A stretch of DNA of 49,130 nucleotides, from NCBI GenBank assembly GCA_025360495.1, contig JANYCC010000316.1:1-49130 (forward strand), in the 5' to 3' direction. The notes under the pieces were generated by a model. The model saw only the letters and a list, made by a program, of their open reading frames with translations, was not told the DNA's origin and did no database searches. The position numbers were made by a program, and so were the translations under genes. Below, piece after piece: positions 27,764 through 37,079 of the stretch. This DNA is from Verrucomicrobiota bacterium. Its GTDB lineage: Bacteria; Verrucomicrobiota; Verrucomicrobiia; Limisphaerales; UBA9464. The first letter of the stretch is position 1. The number at the start of each line of letters is the position of its first letter.

Positions 27764-27780
27764 CAAGGCACGGACCCTGC
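27764..27780 (+). promoter_or_regulatory. Sigma-54-like -24/-12 element (GG-N10-GC)
   Basis: AAGGCACGGACCCTGCA has the GG-N10-GC spacing and a good -24 box (GGCACG) with CTGCA at -12. A transcript from it would begin near 27791 and read into a 64-codon frame and then the cyclic glucan synthase. In GC-rich DNA this pattern arises by chance, so confidence depends on the palindrome upstream and on the parallel promoters at 36975, 39421, 41094 and 41306. Confidence 0.4.
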
Positions 27781-27794
27781 ACCCGTCGGCCGGT

Positions 27795-27989
27795 ATGAAA
27801 TCGAATGCCCTGCCAGCTTCCGCCGCGGATTATTTTGATGTGCCCGTTTGCACCGAAGAGGGGGCTGACCTGGCCTATCAGGCATACCTGAGCCAAAGGG
27901 CGGAGGTGGGCCACGACTTTTCCCACCTCTTGGAGGAGCGCGCCTGGCTTCAGGCAGCGGGTCCGGTCGCTGCCGACCCCTTGTCCTAG
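27795..27989 (+). CDS. Small hypothetical protein before the glucan synthase
   Basis: A 64-residue frame (MKSNALPASAADYFDVPVCT..., VGHDFSHLLEERAWLQAAGP). I do not recognise it. Composition is protein-like (acidic, no low complexity), but there is no ribosome-binding site and the start would be only about 4 bases after the predicted sigma-54 transcription start. It may instead be an untranslated leader of the glucan synthase gene, 130 bp downstream. Confidence 0.3.
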   Translation: MKSNALPASAADYFDVPVCTEEGADLAYQAYLSQRAEVGHDFSHLLEERAWLQAAGPVAADPLS

Positions 27990-28119
27990 GCGCCGGGCGG
28001 TGACCCACCACTGGATACGAATCGGGTCGGCCCGGTGTCTGGGCTCCCCGCGGGGTGCATTCGCGCGTTCCGGTCCAGGTGGGTCGCCTGCGGGACGGGA
28101 CGGCTAACGATGCTTCAAG

Positions 28120-31100
28120 GTGATGAATTCGTCCTTATTTCACTGGTGGCGGCGTGGCCCGAACCCGGGCGATCCCGGCGATGAACCTGGGGAGCGGCCC
28201 TTGGGGGCGGAAGTCCTCAGTCCCCCGCAATTGGGTCCCTTCGGCCAAAGTCTCGTCGAGCGGCATCAGGTCCTCCTGCGGGGCGGGCCCAATCGCCTGC
28301 TCGCACGGTTGGACGAGAATGCCGCCGTCCTCCATGCCTTCAATGGGAACACCCGGGCCATCGACCGCCAGATCCGTCAGGTCACCCCGGCCGCGGAATG
28401 GCTGCTCGACAACGCTTACCTCATTGACGAGCAGATCCTGATGGCACGCCGCCACCTGCCTGGCGGTTACAGTCGGGAATTGCTGCGTTTGGCGGACGGA
28501 CCCTCCGCGGGATTGCCCCGGGTGTACGACCTGATGCTCGAGTTCATCTCCCACGTGGATGCCCAGTTGGAGTTGGATTCGCTCACCGCCCTGGTCGCGG
28601 GTTACCAAGGGATCGCACCCCTGACGCTCGGTGAACTTTGGGCCGTCCCGATCATGCTCCGGCTCGGCCTGCTGGAAAATCTGCGCCGCATCACCCTCCG
28701 GCTCACCGAGGACCGGGCCAGCCGCAATGTCGCCGACCATTGGGTGGACCAACTGGAAGCCGTCCTCACCGACAAACCGACCGAACTGATCGGGGTCGTC
28801 GCCGATCTCGCGCGCGCCGGGATGCCCCAATCCAGCGCCTTCATCTCCGAATTCAGCCACCGGATCTCCCGTCTCGGCCCGACCGCCCAACTCGCCCGCA
28901 GTTGGCTCGAACAGTGCCTCGCCAGCGAGGGCCGCTCCATCGAACATTATGTCCTGCTCGACAGCCAAAGACAGGCCGCCGAACAGGTCTCCGTCAGCCA
29001 TAGCATCGCCAGCCTCCGTCGGATCGGCACCCTCGACTGGCGCGAGTTTGTCGAGACCCTCAGCCTGGTGGACCAGGCCCTGCAGCAGGATCCGGCCGGA
29101 GTCTATGGGCGGATGGATTTCGCCACCCGCGATCAATACCGTCACGTCGTCGAGTCCATCGCCCGCCACAGCCAGTGGTCGGAAATCGAGATCGCGGAAT
29201 TCGCCGTCGCCCGGGCCCACGATGAAGCCGACTCCCACGGAACGGACGATCGGAAAGCGCATGTCGGCTTTCATCTCATTGACGCCGGACGCGATGGATT
29301 GGAGCAGGCGGTCGCCATGCGTTGCCCTCTCCGCGCCCGGCCCGAACGATGGGTCCGTCGTCATCCGTCGCCATTTTACTTGGGGGGTATCCTGGCGATC
29401 ACGCTGATCGTCACCGTCAGCTTGGTCCGCTGGGCGCAGCAGATCGGGATCCAGGGCGCCCCGTTGTATTTCCTGGGCATGGTCCTTCTGCTGGGTGCCA
29501 GCCAGCTAGGCGTGGCGCTGATGAACTGGCTGGTCCCGCTGCTGGTCGGCCCCCGGTTGCTGCCCCGGCTCGATTTCTCGGCCGGATTGCCCGCCGACTG
29601 CCGGACCATGGTCGTGATCCCCACGCTCCTCACCGATGGCCCAGGCATCGAACGCCTCTTGGAATTCCTGGAAATCCATCACCTCGGCAACCTCGACCAT
29701 CACCTGCATTTCGCGTTGCTGACGGATTTCACCGATGCCCCGGCGGAAACACAACCGGAGGACCCGGAGTTGGTGGACCAAGTCCGGGCCGGGATCGAAC
29801 GCCTGAACGGGACCTACGGGTCCGACCGCTTCTTCCTGCTGCACCGGCCGCGTCGTTGGAATCCCGCCGAAGGGGTCTGGATGGGTTACGAGCGCAAGCG
29901 CGGGAAGCTTCTCGAATTCAATGGACTCCTGCGCGGTCGGGGTCGGGAACTGTTCTCCACGCTCATCGGGGACCTTTCCATCCTGACCGGGGTCCGGTTC
30001 GTGATCACGCTCGACACCGACACCCAACTGCCCCGTGACACTGCCCGGCGTCTGGTCGGCACGATCGCCCATCCGCTGAACCGGCCCATCAACGACCCGG
30101 AGACGGGGATCGTCACTCAGGGCTATGGGATCCTGCAACCACGCATCGGGATCAGTCTTCCCAGTGCCGGAAGATCCTGGTTTGTGCGTCTTTTCGCCGG
30201 GGACGCGGGAATCGATCCCTATACGCGGGCCGTCTCCGATGTTTACCAGGACGTCTTCAACGAAGGGTCTTTCATCGGCAAGGGGATCTATGACGTGGAC
30301 GCCTTTGAACGGGCGGTGGCCGGACGGTTTCCCGAAAACACCATCCTCAGCCATGACCTGATCGAATCCGCCCATGCCCGCTCGGCGCTGGTCAGCGACG
30401 TGGAGCTCTATGAGGAACACCCGTCCCATTATAATGTGGATGTCAGCCGGCGGCACCGCTGGATCCGGGGTGATTGGCAGATTGCGCCCTGGCTCCTGCC
30501 CCGCGTCCCCGGGGCGGACGCCCGCTGGATTGCGAATCCGCTGTCCGGCCTGTCGCGATGGAAGCTCTTCGACAACCTGCGGCGCAGCCTCGTCCCGACC
30601 GCACTCCTGCTGGTGCTCTGGGGCGATTGGATGCTGTCTCCGACGGCGTCCGGCTTCGGTCCCCTGGTGGTGGTGTCCGTGATCCTCCTGCCCGTCGTCC
30701 TGTCCCTGTTGGTCGACGCGTTGAGAAAGCCGTCGGATTGGCCGCTGGGATTGCATTGCGGTTCATTGGTCACCTCGGCCGGACGTCAATTGGCCCAGGT
30801 GGGGCTGACGTTGGCGTTCCTTCCCTATGACGCCTGGGTCAGCCTGGATGCGGTGCTGCGAACCCTGGGACGGCTGCTTTGGACGCGCCGCCGCCTTCTG
30901 GAATGGAAGACCTCGGTGAGCGTCGAACAGACCGCCCGCACCGATCTGGAATCCTTCTACCGGACGATGTGGATCGCGCCGGCGGTGGCGGCGGTCACGC
31001 TGGGGGTCTTGGGAGCCGTGCACCCGGACCAGCTGATGTCCGCCGCCCCCTTCGTCGTGCTCTGGCTCACGGCGCCGGCTTCCGCCTGGTGGATCAGCCG

Positions 31101-34100
31101 CCCGCTCGAACCGGAGCACCCGGGATTGACCGCGCGCCAACGGAGGTTCCTCCGGCGCACGGCCCGGCAGACCTGGGGTTTCTTTGAGACCTTGGTGACC
31201 GCCGGGGAACACTGGCTGCCGCCCGACAATCTCCAGGAGACCCCCCGGCCGGTGGTCGCCGGCCGGACGTCCCCGACCAACCTGGGCCTGGCGCTGCTGG
31301 CCAATCTCGCCGCGCGGGACTTTGGTTATATAAGTCTTCGGCAGCTGGTCCGTCGGACGACCGACACCCTCGCGACCATGGAACGGCTCGAGCGGCACCG
31401 GGGCCATTTTTATAACTGGTACGACACCCGCACCCTGAAACCGCTGCCGCCGCTGTATGTATCGACGGTGGACAGTGGCAACCTCGCGGGGCATCTGCTG
31501 ACCCTGGGGGCCGGGCTCCTCGGGTTGTGCGACCGGCCGGTGTACCAGACCGCCCTTTTCGCGGGGTTGCGCGACACCCTCGGCCTGGCGTTTCCGAACC
31601 GGGCTTTCCCGGAGGCGCTGCTCGCGTTGCAGGCGCCCCTTCCCCAAATGCCGGCCGGGGCGGTGGCGCGCCTCGACCAGATCCGGCAGGCCGCCGAATT
31701 CCTGGAACCCACCGTGACCCCGTCGGCGCGCGTCTGGCTGGAGCGGTTCCACGCGGAATGCCAGGAACACGCCGCGGAATTGCGAACCCTGCTGGAGGGC
31801 ACCGGGTCGCCGGCCGAGGTTCCGGGTCCCAACGGAACCCGGGTGTCGTTGCGGAATCCCACCCTGCGGCAACTGGCCCGCTCGGGAGCCAACCCGCAGG
31901 ATCCGCCGGATCCCGCCTCCGCCACGGCGGCCGAATTGTTGCGTCAACTCGAAAACCTCGCCCTCCAATGCTCCCGCCTTGCGGCGATGGACTTCGCTTT
32001 CCTGTACGATCCCGCCCGCCGTCTCTTCACCATCGGATATAATGTTTCCGAACGGCGCCGCGATGCGAGTTATTATGACCTGCTGGCGTCCGAGGCCCGC
32101 CTGTGCAGTTTTGTCGCGATCGCGCAGGGCCAGGTGCCGCAGGAGCATTGGTTCACCCTGGGCCGGCTCCTCGGCCAGGTGGGGAACGAAACGGCGCTGC
32201 TCTCCTGGAGCGGCTCCATGTTCGAGTACCTGATGCCCCTGCTGGTCATGCCCAATTATGACAATTCCCTGCTGGATCGCACCTGCCGGGTCGTGGTGGA
32301 TGAACAGATCCGGTACGGCCGCTCCCGGGGCGTCCCGTGGGGGATTTCGGAATCGGGCTACCTGGCGACCGATGCGCAATCCAATTACCAATATCGCGCG
32401 TTCGGGGTCCCCCGCCTCGGCTTCCAGCGCGGTCTCGCCGAGGATCTCGTCATCGCCCCCTATGCCTCCTTGCTGGCCCTCATGGTGTGCCCGGCGGCCG
32501 CGTGCCGGAATCTCGAACGCCTCGACCGCGAAGGCCGGATTGGTGAGTTCGGATTCTATGAAGCCGTGGATTACACCGAATCGCGCCTGCCACCCGACCA
32601 GACCAGCGCGACGGTCCGCTCCTTCATGGCCCATCACCAGGGCATGGCCCTGCTCGCCCTGGCGCAGGTCCTGTTGGATCGCCCGATGCAACGCCGGTTC
32701 CTGACGCAGCCCGGGTTCCGGGCGACGGAGTTGCTGCTGCAGGAACGGATTCCCCGGACGGGGACGCATATCCAGATCAACAGGGAGGGGGTTCCGGCGC
32801 ACCGACCGGGTCTGGCGGCGCCGGTGGCAACACTGCGGGTCTATGACACCCCGCACACCCCCCAACCCGAGGTCCACCTGCTTTCCAACGGGCGCTATCA
32901 GGTGATGATCAGCCAGGCCGGTGGAGGCTATAGCCGTTGGGGCGACCTCGCAGTGACCCGCTGGCACGAGGATCCCACCCGGGATTCCTGGGGAAATTTT
33001 TGTTACGTTCGGGACACCGGCACGGACCAGTGCTGGTCGACGACCTTCCAGCCGATGCTCCGGTTGGGGGAACGCTATGAGGCCATCTTCACCGAGGGCC
33101 GCGCCGAATTCCGCCAGCGGCACGGTCACCTGGAATTCCATGAGGAGATCGGCGTCTCCCCCGAGGACGACGTCGAATTGCGGCGCCTGACCCTGACCAA
33201 TCACGGGCCGGGGACCCGGACGCTGGAGTTGACGACCTATGCCGAGGTGGTCCTGGCCCCCGCCGCCGACGATGCCGCGCATCCGGTTTTCAGCAACCTG
33301 TTCGTCCAGACCGAATTCGAGCCGACCCAGCAGGCGCTGCTTTGCACCCGCCGATCCCGTTCGGACAATGCCCCGTCCCCGTGGCTGGTGCATCTGCTCC
33401 GGGTCGAGCCCGAAGTTCCAGGCACCGTTTCCTATGAGACCGACCGGGCCCGGTTCCTCGGCCGGGGCCGCACCCCGGCGGATCCCGCGGCACTGCAGGG
33501 GCCGTTGTCGGGCACGACCGGCTCGGTTCTGGACCCGATCGTTTCCCTGCGCCGCACCGTCACCATCGGACCGGACGAGTCGGTGCGATTGGAACAGATC
33601 ACCGGGGTCGCCGCCGACCGTGCGGGAGCCTTGGGACTCGCGGTGAAATACAATCAACCGCGGCTCGCCGACCGCCTGTTTGACCTCGCGTGGACCGGGA
33701 GCCAGGTGACCCTTCGCCAACTGGACTGCACCGAGGCCGAGGCTCAGGAATTCGGCCGCCTGGCGGGTGCGCTGGTACAGGCCGATCCGGCCCGCCGGGC
33801 CGCCGCCTCCCTGCTCCTGGCCAACCGCCGCGGACAGCACGGCCTCTGGAGTTATGGGATCTCCGGCGACCATCCCATCGTCCTGCTCCGCATCGCCGAC
33901 CCCGGCCGGATGGACCTGGTGCGACGTGTGGTCCGGGCCCATTCCTATTGGCGCATCAAGGGCCTCACGGTGGACCTGGTGATCCTCAACGAGGATTCCT
34001 CGGTCTACCGGCAGACGCTTCACGAACAGATCGTCGGGATGATCTCCGTCGGTCTGGAAATGGCGATGCTCGACAAACCCGGCGGCATCTTTGTCCGGCG

Positions 34101-36852
34101 ATCGGAACAGATCCCGCTGGAGGACCGCACCCTGTTCCAAGCCGTGGCCCGGGTGGTGCTCTCGGATGAGAACGGGAGCTTCTCCGACCAGGTGCAGGCC
34201 CCGGCGATCCCCGAGCCCCCCGTGGCCCCGCTCCAACCCCGGCGCCTGCCCGATCCGGAACCTCCGGCGCCCCTGCCGAAACGCAACCTTACATTATATA
34301 ATGGAATTGGTGGATTCACTCCGGACGGCCGTGAATATGTCATCACCCTGCCGGGGATCCCGCGGGCTCGCGAACCCCTGCGTCCGGCCCGTTTCGGAAA
34401 CCTCAATCCGTGGTGGTCCGGCCGTAGGGAGCCGACCCCCGCGGAACCCGGACCGGGCGCAACGGTGGCCGCCATGACCCCGGCCCCATGGGTCAACGTA
34501 CTGGCGAACCCCTACTTCGGCACCGTCATCTCGGAAAGTGGCAGTGCCTATAGCTGGCTGGAGAACTGTCACGAGTTCCGCCTGACACCCTGGCATAATG
34601 ACCCGGTGAGCGACCCTCCGGGCGAGGCGTTCTATGTGCGCGACGAGGAAACCGGCGTGTACTGGTCCCCCACGCCCCTGCCCGCCCGGGGAACGACGCC
34701 CTATGTCGTGCGGCACGGCTTCGGCCAGACGGTTTTTGAACATAAGGAACAGGGATTGCAGACCGAACTGACCGTCTGCGTGGCCCCGGACGCCCCGGTC
34801 AAGATCAACCTCCTCCGGGTGAGGAATGTCTCGGGCCGCACCCGCCGGCTCACCCTCACCGGGTATTGGGAATGGGTGCTGGGCGAATCCCGGACCCGCA
34901 CCGCCCTGCACGTCCAGACCTGGCTCGATCCCAAGAGCGGCGCCCTCCTCGTCCGGAATCCTTTCCACCCGGAATTTGCCGACCGGGTCGCGTTTGTGGA
35001 CACGGATCACCCCGACCGGAGCCTGACCGGTGATCGTCGGGAATTCATCGGCCGCAACCGGACCCTGGCCAATCCCGCGGCCCTCCGACGCGTCCGTCTC
35101 TCCGGACGGACGGGTCCCCGACATGATCCTTGCGGCGCCCTGCAGGTGGCCTTGGAACTCGGACCAGGTGAGGAACGGGAGGTCACCTTCCGGATCGGGG
35201 CCGGACGCACCCTGGCCGAGGTCCAGTACCTGGTGCAGCGATTCCGTCGTCCGCACTCCGGCCGCTCGATCCTCGAGGCCGTCGGCACCAGTTGGAACCG
35301 GATCCTGGGGGCGGTGCAGTGGGAGACGCCGGATCCCGCCCTCAACGTCCTGGTCAACGGCTGGCTGCTCTATCAGGCCCTCAGCGCCCGGTTGTGGGGC
35401 CGCACCGGTTTCTATCAATCCGGCGGTGCCTTCGGTTTCCGCGACCAATTGCAGGACGCGATGGCTTTCGTCCACGCCGACCCCGGCATCCTGCGCGAAC
35501 AACTCCTCCGCGCCGCCAGCCGCCAATTCACCGAGGGCGATGTCCAGCACTGGTGGCATCCCCCCGGCGGACGCGGCGTCCGGACCCGCATCTCCGACGA
35601 TTATCTCTGGCTACCCTATGCCGTCGCCCGGCACCTCCGGACCGGAGGGGACGCCGCCGTCCTCGACGAGCCGGTGCCTTATCTGCAGGGCCGGGCGCTC
35701 CGGTCGGACGAAGAATCGTATTACGACCTCCCCCACCGGGCCGAACAAGCCGGCACCCTCTATGAACACTGCACCCGGGCCATCGAACACGGGCTCCGAC
35801 TCGGGGAACACGGGCTGCCGCTCATCGGAACGGGTGATTGGAACGACGGCTTCAACCGGGTCGGCGCCCAAGGCCGCGGCGAGAGCGTCTGGCTGGGCTT
35901 CTTCCTCCATGCGGTGTTGAAGGACTTCGCGGAGGTGGCACGCCGTCACGGGGATGATGCCTTCGCCGAACGTTGTCTCCGGGAGGCGGCAGAACTCCGG
36001 AAAAACCTCGGCCGGCACGCCTGGGACGGCCAGTGGTATCTCCGGGCCTGGTTTGATGACGGCACGCCCCTGGGATCGAAGGTGAATCCCGAATGCCGGA
36101 TCGATTCCCTCCCCCAGAGCTGGGCCGTGCTCAGCGGCGCCGGCGATCCCGACCGTTCGCGGTTGGCGATGGACTCCGTCCTGGGGCAGCTCGTCCGTTG
36201 GGACCCGGGGCTCGTCCAATTGTTTGATCCCCCCTTCGACCAAACCGGAACCGATCCGGGCTACGTCCGGGGTTATGTGCCGGGAGTGCGCGAGAACGGG
36301 GGCCAATACACCCATGCCGCCGTCTGGGCCGTCATGGCGCTGGCCGAGTTGGGGGATTCCGAGCGCGCTTGGGACCTGTTGAACCTGATCAACCCGGTCC
36401 GCCACGGGGCCACGCCCGAAGGCATCGCCACTTATAAGGTCGAACCTTATGTCATGGCGGCCGATGTCTATGCGGTGGACCCGCACCTCGGCCGGGGTGG
36501 TTGGACCTGGTACACCGGGGCCGCCGGCTGGATGTACCGGCTGATCACCGAATCCCTCCTCGGCCTGCATCGGGAGGGCGACTGGCTGCGACTGGAGCCG
36601 CATTTGCCGGCGGCCTGGCCGGGGTGTCGGCTGCAGTACCGCCATCGCGAAACCCTTTATCGCCTGACCGTCGACCGGGGTCACGATGGCTCCGGCCCCG
36701 ACGTGTCCGTGGTGGTGGACGGGGAGTCCCAGCCGGACGGCCGCTTTCAGTTGGTCGACGACCAACAGGAACACCAGGTGACCGTCCACGTCCGGTCACC
36801 GCGGGCCGTGGTGAAACGGGATGCGATCAACGCCCTGGTGAAGACGGGCTGA
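28120..36852 (+). CDS. Cyclic beta-1,2-glucan synthase (NdvB/Cgs type)
   Basis: A 2910-residue inner-membrane enzyme, the size expected for NdvB/ChvB. Helices near residues 415-485, 825-870 and 950-985 frame a family-2-type glycosyltransferase domain (about 490-780) with the metal-binding DTDTQLPRDTARR near residue 632 and the acceptor region RRHRWIRGDWQIAPW. About 1020-1520 is the glycoamylase-like domain (QTWGFFETLVTAGEHWLPPD, SPTNLGLALLANLAARDFGY). The C-terminal half is a GH94-type phosphorylase module with two beta domains (about 1560-1900 and 2120-2450) and a catalytic barrel containing GTGDWNDGFNRVG near residue 2571. It polymerises UDP-glucose, cyclises the chain, and uses the GH94 part for chain-length control, giving osmoregulated periplasmic glucan. 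The start is GTG or the adjacent ATG (28123). Confidence 0.93.
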   Translation: MMNSSLFHWWRRGPNPGDPGDEPGERPLGAEVLSPPQLGPFGQSLVERHQVLLRGGPNRLLARLDENAAVLHAFNGNTRAIDRQIRQVTPAAEWLLDNAYLIDEQILMARRHLPGGYSRELLRLADGPSAGLPRVYDLMLEFISHVDAQLELDSLTALVAGYQGIAPLTLGELWAVPIMLRLGLLENLRRITLRLTEDRASRNVADHWVDQLEAVLTDKPTELIGVVADLARAGMPQSSAFISEFSHRISRLGPTAQLARSWLEQCLASEGRSIEHYVLLDSQRQAAEQVSVSHSIASLRRIGTLDWREFVETLSLVDQALQQDPAGVYGRMDFATRDQYRHVVESIARHSQWSEIEIAEFAVARAHDEADSHGTDDRKAHVGFHLIDAGRDGLEQAVAMRCPLRARPERWVRRHPSPFYLGGILAITLIVTVSLVRWAQQIGIQGAPLYFLGMVLLLGASQLGVALMNWLVPLLVGPRLLPRLDFSAGLPADCRTMVVIPTLLTDGPGIERLLEFLEIHHLGNLDHHLHFALLTDFTDAPAETQPEDPELVDQVRAGIERLNGTYGSDRFFLLHRPRRWNPAEGVWMGYERKRGKLLEFNGLLRGRGRELFSTLIGDLSILTGVRFVITLDTDTQLPRDTARRLVGTIAHPLNRPINDPETGIVTQGYGILQPRIGISLPSAGRSWFVRLFAGDAGIDPYTRAVSDVYQDVFNEGSFIGKGIYDVDAFERAVAGRFPENTILSHDLIESAHARSALVSDVELYEEHPSHYNVDVSRRHRWIRGDWQIAPWLLPRVPGADARWIANPLSGLSRWKLFDNLRRSLVPTALLLVLWGDWMLSPTASGFGPLVVVSVILLPVVLSLLVDALRKPSDWPLGLHCGSLVTSAGRQLAQVGLTLAFLPYDAWVSLDAVLRTLGRLLWTRRRLLEWKTSVSVEQTARTDLESFYRTMWIAPAVAAVTLGVLGAVHPDQLMSAAPFVVLWLTAPASAWWISRPLEPEHPGLTARQRRFLRRTARQTWGFFETLVTAGEHWLPPDNLQETPRPVVAGRTSPTNLGLALLANLAARDFGYISLRQLVRRTTDTLATMERLERHRGHFYNWYDTRTLKPLPPLYVSTVDSGNLAGHLLTLGAGLLGLCDRPVYQTALFAGLRDTLGLAFPNRAFPEALLALQAPLPQMPAGAVARLDQIRQAAEFLEPTVTPSARVWLERFHAECQEHAAELRTLLEGTGSPAEVPGPNGTRVSLRNPTLRQLARSGANPQDPPDPASATAAELLRQLENLALQCSRLAAMDFAFLYDPARRLFTIGYNVSERRRDASYYDLLASEARLCSFVAIAQGQVPQEHWFTLGRLLGQVGNETALLSWSGSMFEYLMPLLVMPNYDNSLLDRTCRVVVDEQIRYGRSRGVPWGISESGYLATDAQSNYQYRAFGVPRLGFQRGLAEDLVIAPYASLLALMVCPAAACRNLERLDREGRIGEFGFYEAVDYTESRLPPDQTSATVRSFMAHHQGMALLALAQVLLDRPMQRRFLTQPGFRATELLLQERIPRTGTHIQINREGVPAHRPGLAAPVATLRVYDTPHTPQPEVHLLSNGRYQVMISQAGGGYSRWGDLAVTRWHEDPTRDSWGNFCYVRDTGTDQCWSTTFQPMLRLGERYEAIFTEGRAEFRQRHGHLEFHEEIGVSPEDDVELRRLTLTNHGPGTRTLELTTYAEVVLAPAADDAAHPVFSNLFVQTEFEPTQQALLCTRRSRSDNAPSPWLVHLLRVEPEVPGTVSYETDRARFLGRGRTPADPAALQGPLSGTTGSVLDPIVSLRRTVTIGPDESVRLEQITGVAADRAGALGLAVKYNQPRLADRLFDLAWTGSQVTLRQLDCTEAEAQEFGRLAGALVQADPARRAAASLLLANRRGQHGLWSYGISGDHPIVLLRIADPGRMDLVRRVVRAHSYWRIKGLTVDLVILNEDSSVYRQTLHEQIVGMISVGLEMAMLDKPGGIFVRRSEQIPLEDRTLFQAVARVVLSDENGSFSDQVQAPAIPEPPVAPLQPRRLPDPEPPAPLPKRNLTLYNGIGGFTPDGREYVITLPGIPRAREPLRPARFGNLNPWWSGRREPTPAEPGPGATVAAMTPAPWVNVLANPYFGTVISESGSAYSWLENCHEFRLTPWHNDPVSDPPGEAFYVRDEETGVYWSPTPLPARGTTPYVVRHGFGQTVFEHKEQGLQTELTVCVAPDAPVKINLLRVRNVSGRTRRLTLTGYWEWVLGESRTRTALHVQTWLDPKSGALLVRNPFHPEFADRVAFVDTDHPDRSLTGDRREFIGRNRTLANPAALRRVRLSGRTGPRHDPCGALQVALELGPGEEREVTFRIGAGRTLAEVQYLVQRFRRPHSGRSILEAVGTSWNRILGAVQWETPDPALNVLVNGWLLYQALSARLWGRTGFYQSGGAFGFRDQLQDAMAFVHADPGILREQLLRAASRQFTEGDVQHWWHPPGGRGVRTRISDDYLWLPYAVARHLRTGGDAAVLDEPVPYLQGRALRSDEESYYDLPHRAEQAGTLYEHCTRAIEHGLRLGEHGLPLIGTGDWNDGFNRVGAQGRGESVWLGFFLHAVLKDFAEVARRHGDDAFAERCLREAAELRKNLGRHAWDGQWYLRAWFDDGTPLGSKVNPECRIDSLPQSWAVLSGAGDPDRSRLAMDSVLGQLVRWDPGLVQLFDPPFDQTGTDPGYVRGYVPGVRENGGQYTHAAVWAVMALAELGDSERAWDLLNLINPVRHGATPEGIATYKVEPYVMAADVYAVDPHLGRGGWTWYTGAAGWMYRLITESLLGLHREGDWLRLEPHLPAAWPGCRLQYRHRETLYRLTVDRGHDGSGPDVSVVVDGESQPDGRFQLVDDQQEHQVTVHVRSPRAVVKRDAINALVKTG

Positions 36853-36886
36853 CGACCCCCGGCGGCGCACGGCGCACCGCCCGCCG

Positions 36887-36901
36887 GTTGCAGGCCGCAA
36901 C
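36887..36901. promoter_or_regulatory. TTGC-N5-GCAA palindrome upstream of the PRC/BON gene
   Basis: GTTGCAGGCCGCAAC, a perfect inverted repeat with 5-bp arms around AGGCC. Its GCAA ends at 36900, exactly 77 bp before the GG of the sigma-54-like element at 36977, the same distance as at the CsbD promoter. Proposed activator site. Confidence 0.45.
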
Positions 36902-36974
36902 GCCGGACCCACCCCGGCAATCCCGCCCCAGCCCACCGACCCCGTCCAGGCAACGGCTTACGCGCTCCCGCCCC

Positions 36975-36990
36975 ACTTGGCACCCCTGTC
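36975..36990 (+). promoter_or_regulatory. Sigma-54-like -24/-12 element upstream of the PRC/BON gene
   Basis: TTGGCACCCCTGTCGC has TTGGCAC at -24 and GC at -12 with N10 spacing; the -12 box (TCGC) deviates from TTGC by one base. It lies 90 bp before the start codon in a 227-bp intergenic region with no better sigma-70 candidate that I can see. Confidence 0.45.
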
Positions 36991-37079
36991 GCTTCCAAGA
37001 TCCTGTCCCGAGGGGGCGTTCCTGCACGACGTTTCCAAGACCGGGACAGGTAACAACATCACATATCAATGGAGCTAAC

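Noticed and set aside
27401-27838. Several overlapping open frames rich in Pro/Arg
   Set aside because: They are produced by the palindromic repeat copies 1a and 1b; the translations are repeat-derived and differ between copies.
30763-34236. A 1157-codon open frame on the minus strand
   Set aside because: It is antisense to the cyclic glucan synthase, whose domains are unambiguous; length alone is explained by the codon bias of the sense strand.
36501-37079. N-terminal extension of the PRC/BON protein overlapping the glucan synthase
   Set aside because: The extension is an Arg/Pro-rich frame overlapping real coding sequence; a signal peptide and a well-placed GGAG mark 37080 as the start.
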